Notes under the pieces: generated by a model
The model's database searches: none
What the model was told of the DNA's origin: nothing
Seen by the model: only the letters and a program-made list of their open reading frames with translations
Shown here: positions 6,065 to 6,444 of the stretch, piece after piece
Layout of the letters: each line of letters opens with the position of its first letter
Numbering within the stretch: position 1 is the first letter of the stretch
Made by a program: the position numbers and the translations under genes
Assembly (NCBI GenBank): GCA_017881145.1
Contig: JADGRG010000394.1
Location: 1 to 6,444, forward strand
Direction: 5' to 3'
DNA length: 6,444 nt
Origin: Sandaracinaceae bacterium
GTDB lineage: Bacteria; Myxococcota_A; Polyangia; Polyangiales; JAFGIB01

Positions 6065-6444
6065 ATGTCGAGTCTAGTGCCACGGTGGACGTACGTTGCG
6101 CTCGCGCTCCTGGTTCTCGGCAGCGCGGCCCGAGCGCAGGCAGAGGTCAAGGCTGACCCCAAAGACCTGGTGACAAAGCTGCGCGCGGCGTTTGCACGCT
6201 ACGACCTCAGCCCACAAGGCACGCTACAGACGCTGCATGAAATCGCTGCGCAGACCGGTCCAGATTCCACCGATGCCAACGCCGGAGAAGCACGCTTCCT
6301 GCGCGCGGCTGCCGCCAGCGATCTACTCTTCATCGCGGAGTTCTTGCGTGACGACGAGCTAAAGCAGCGCCTGGCCGGCGCGCTCGATGCTGATCCAGAA
6401 AAGGTGCAGGAGACCATCGCGCACGCTCTGCAAGCGTCGGCGCA
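6065..6444 (+). CDS. Exported protein of unknown function, 5' part only (cut by window edge)
   Basis: The frame is open from the kinase stop to the right edge with no stop, giving at least 126 residues from ATG 6065. The N-terminus is a textbook Sec signal peptide: n-region MSSLVPRW, h-region TYVALALLVLGSA, c-region ARAQA, with predicted cleavage after residue 26 (AQA/EV). There is no lipobox Cys. The mature part seen so far (27-126) is rich in Ala, Leu, Asp and Glu, looks helical and has no Cys. I do not recognise the family; a helical-repeat protein is possible but no repeat register is clear. Start: ATG 6065 gives a normal 26-residue signal peptide, with a weak GGTGG five bases upstream. 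The in-frame GTG 5951 has a much better ribosome binding site but would leave an odd 64-residue leader. The frame follows the Ser/Thr kinase in the same direction, so co-transcription is likely and this may be a client or envelope partner of that kinase. Confidence 0.75.
   Translation, partial: MSSLVPRWTYVALALLVLGSAARAQAEVKADPKDLVTKLRAAFARYDLSPQGTLQTLHEIAAQTGPDSTDANAGEARFLRAAAASDLLFIAEFLRDDELKQRLAGALDADPEKVQETIAHALQASA

Noticed and set aside
1..6444. tRNA, rRNA, CRISPR, insertion sequence or direct-repeat structures
   Set aside because: Reading through both strands I saw no spaced direct repeats, terminal inverted repeats with a transposase, or RNA gene signatures. Weak structured RNAs cannot be ruled out by eye.

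Overview
This 6.4 kb window is GC-rich bacterial chromosomal DNA with strongly GC-biased third codon positions. Its gene content is dominated by regulatory proteins: a two-receiver hybrid histidine kinase, an HDOD-GGDEF protein and a Hanks-type Ser/Thr kinase with extra C-terminal domains. That mix, and the 'GGMG' glycine loop style of the kinase, fit Myxococcota (Polyangiales or relatives) best. This is an inference from gene style; no rRNA or marker gene is present. I see no mobile element, tRNA, rRNA or CRISPR array.

Layout. Bases 1-228 hold no gene I can defend. Bases 229-2124 (+) encode a cytoplasmic hybrid sensor kinase (REC-PAS-HisKA-HATPase-REC). A possible 37-codon ORF starts in an ATGA overlap with its stop (2121-2234). 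A short gap with two perfect 12-nt palindromes separates it from a convergent gene, 2284-3756 (-), which encodes an HDOD-GGDEF protein with an apparently complete diguanylate cyclase active site and an RxxD inhibitory site. A 91-bp divergent intergenic region (3757-3847) then leads to 3848-5938 (+). This encodes a Ser/Thr kinase followed by two transmembrane segments, a DsbA/thioredoxin-like domain and a parvulin (PpiC)-like domain. Right behind it, in the same direction, is the 5' part of a gene for an exported protein with a clear signal peptide (best start 6065), cut by the window edge.

How they may work together. Three signalling currencies sit side by side: His-Asp phosphorelay, cyclic di-GMP and Ser/Thr phosphorylation. 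The hybrid kinase has no DNA-binding output domain, so it must act through partners. The divergent pair (cyclase and Ser/Thr kinase) shares one control region. The kinase gene and the exported-protein gene probably form an operon, suggesting an envelope-related job for the kinase.

The most unusual item is the Ser/Thr kinase. It carries two protein-folding domains that both look catalytically dead: the CxxC of the DsbA-like part reads C-T-V-T, and both conserved parvulin histidines are replaced. A kinase that uses worn-down oxidoreductase and prolyl-isomerase folds as sensing or docking modules is the best candidate here for an undescribed system.
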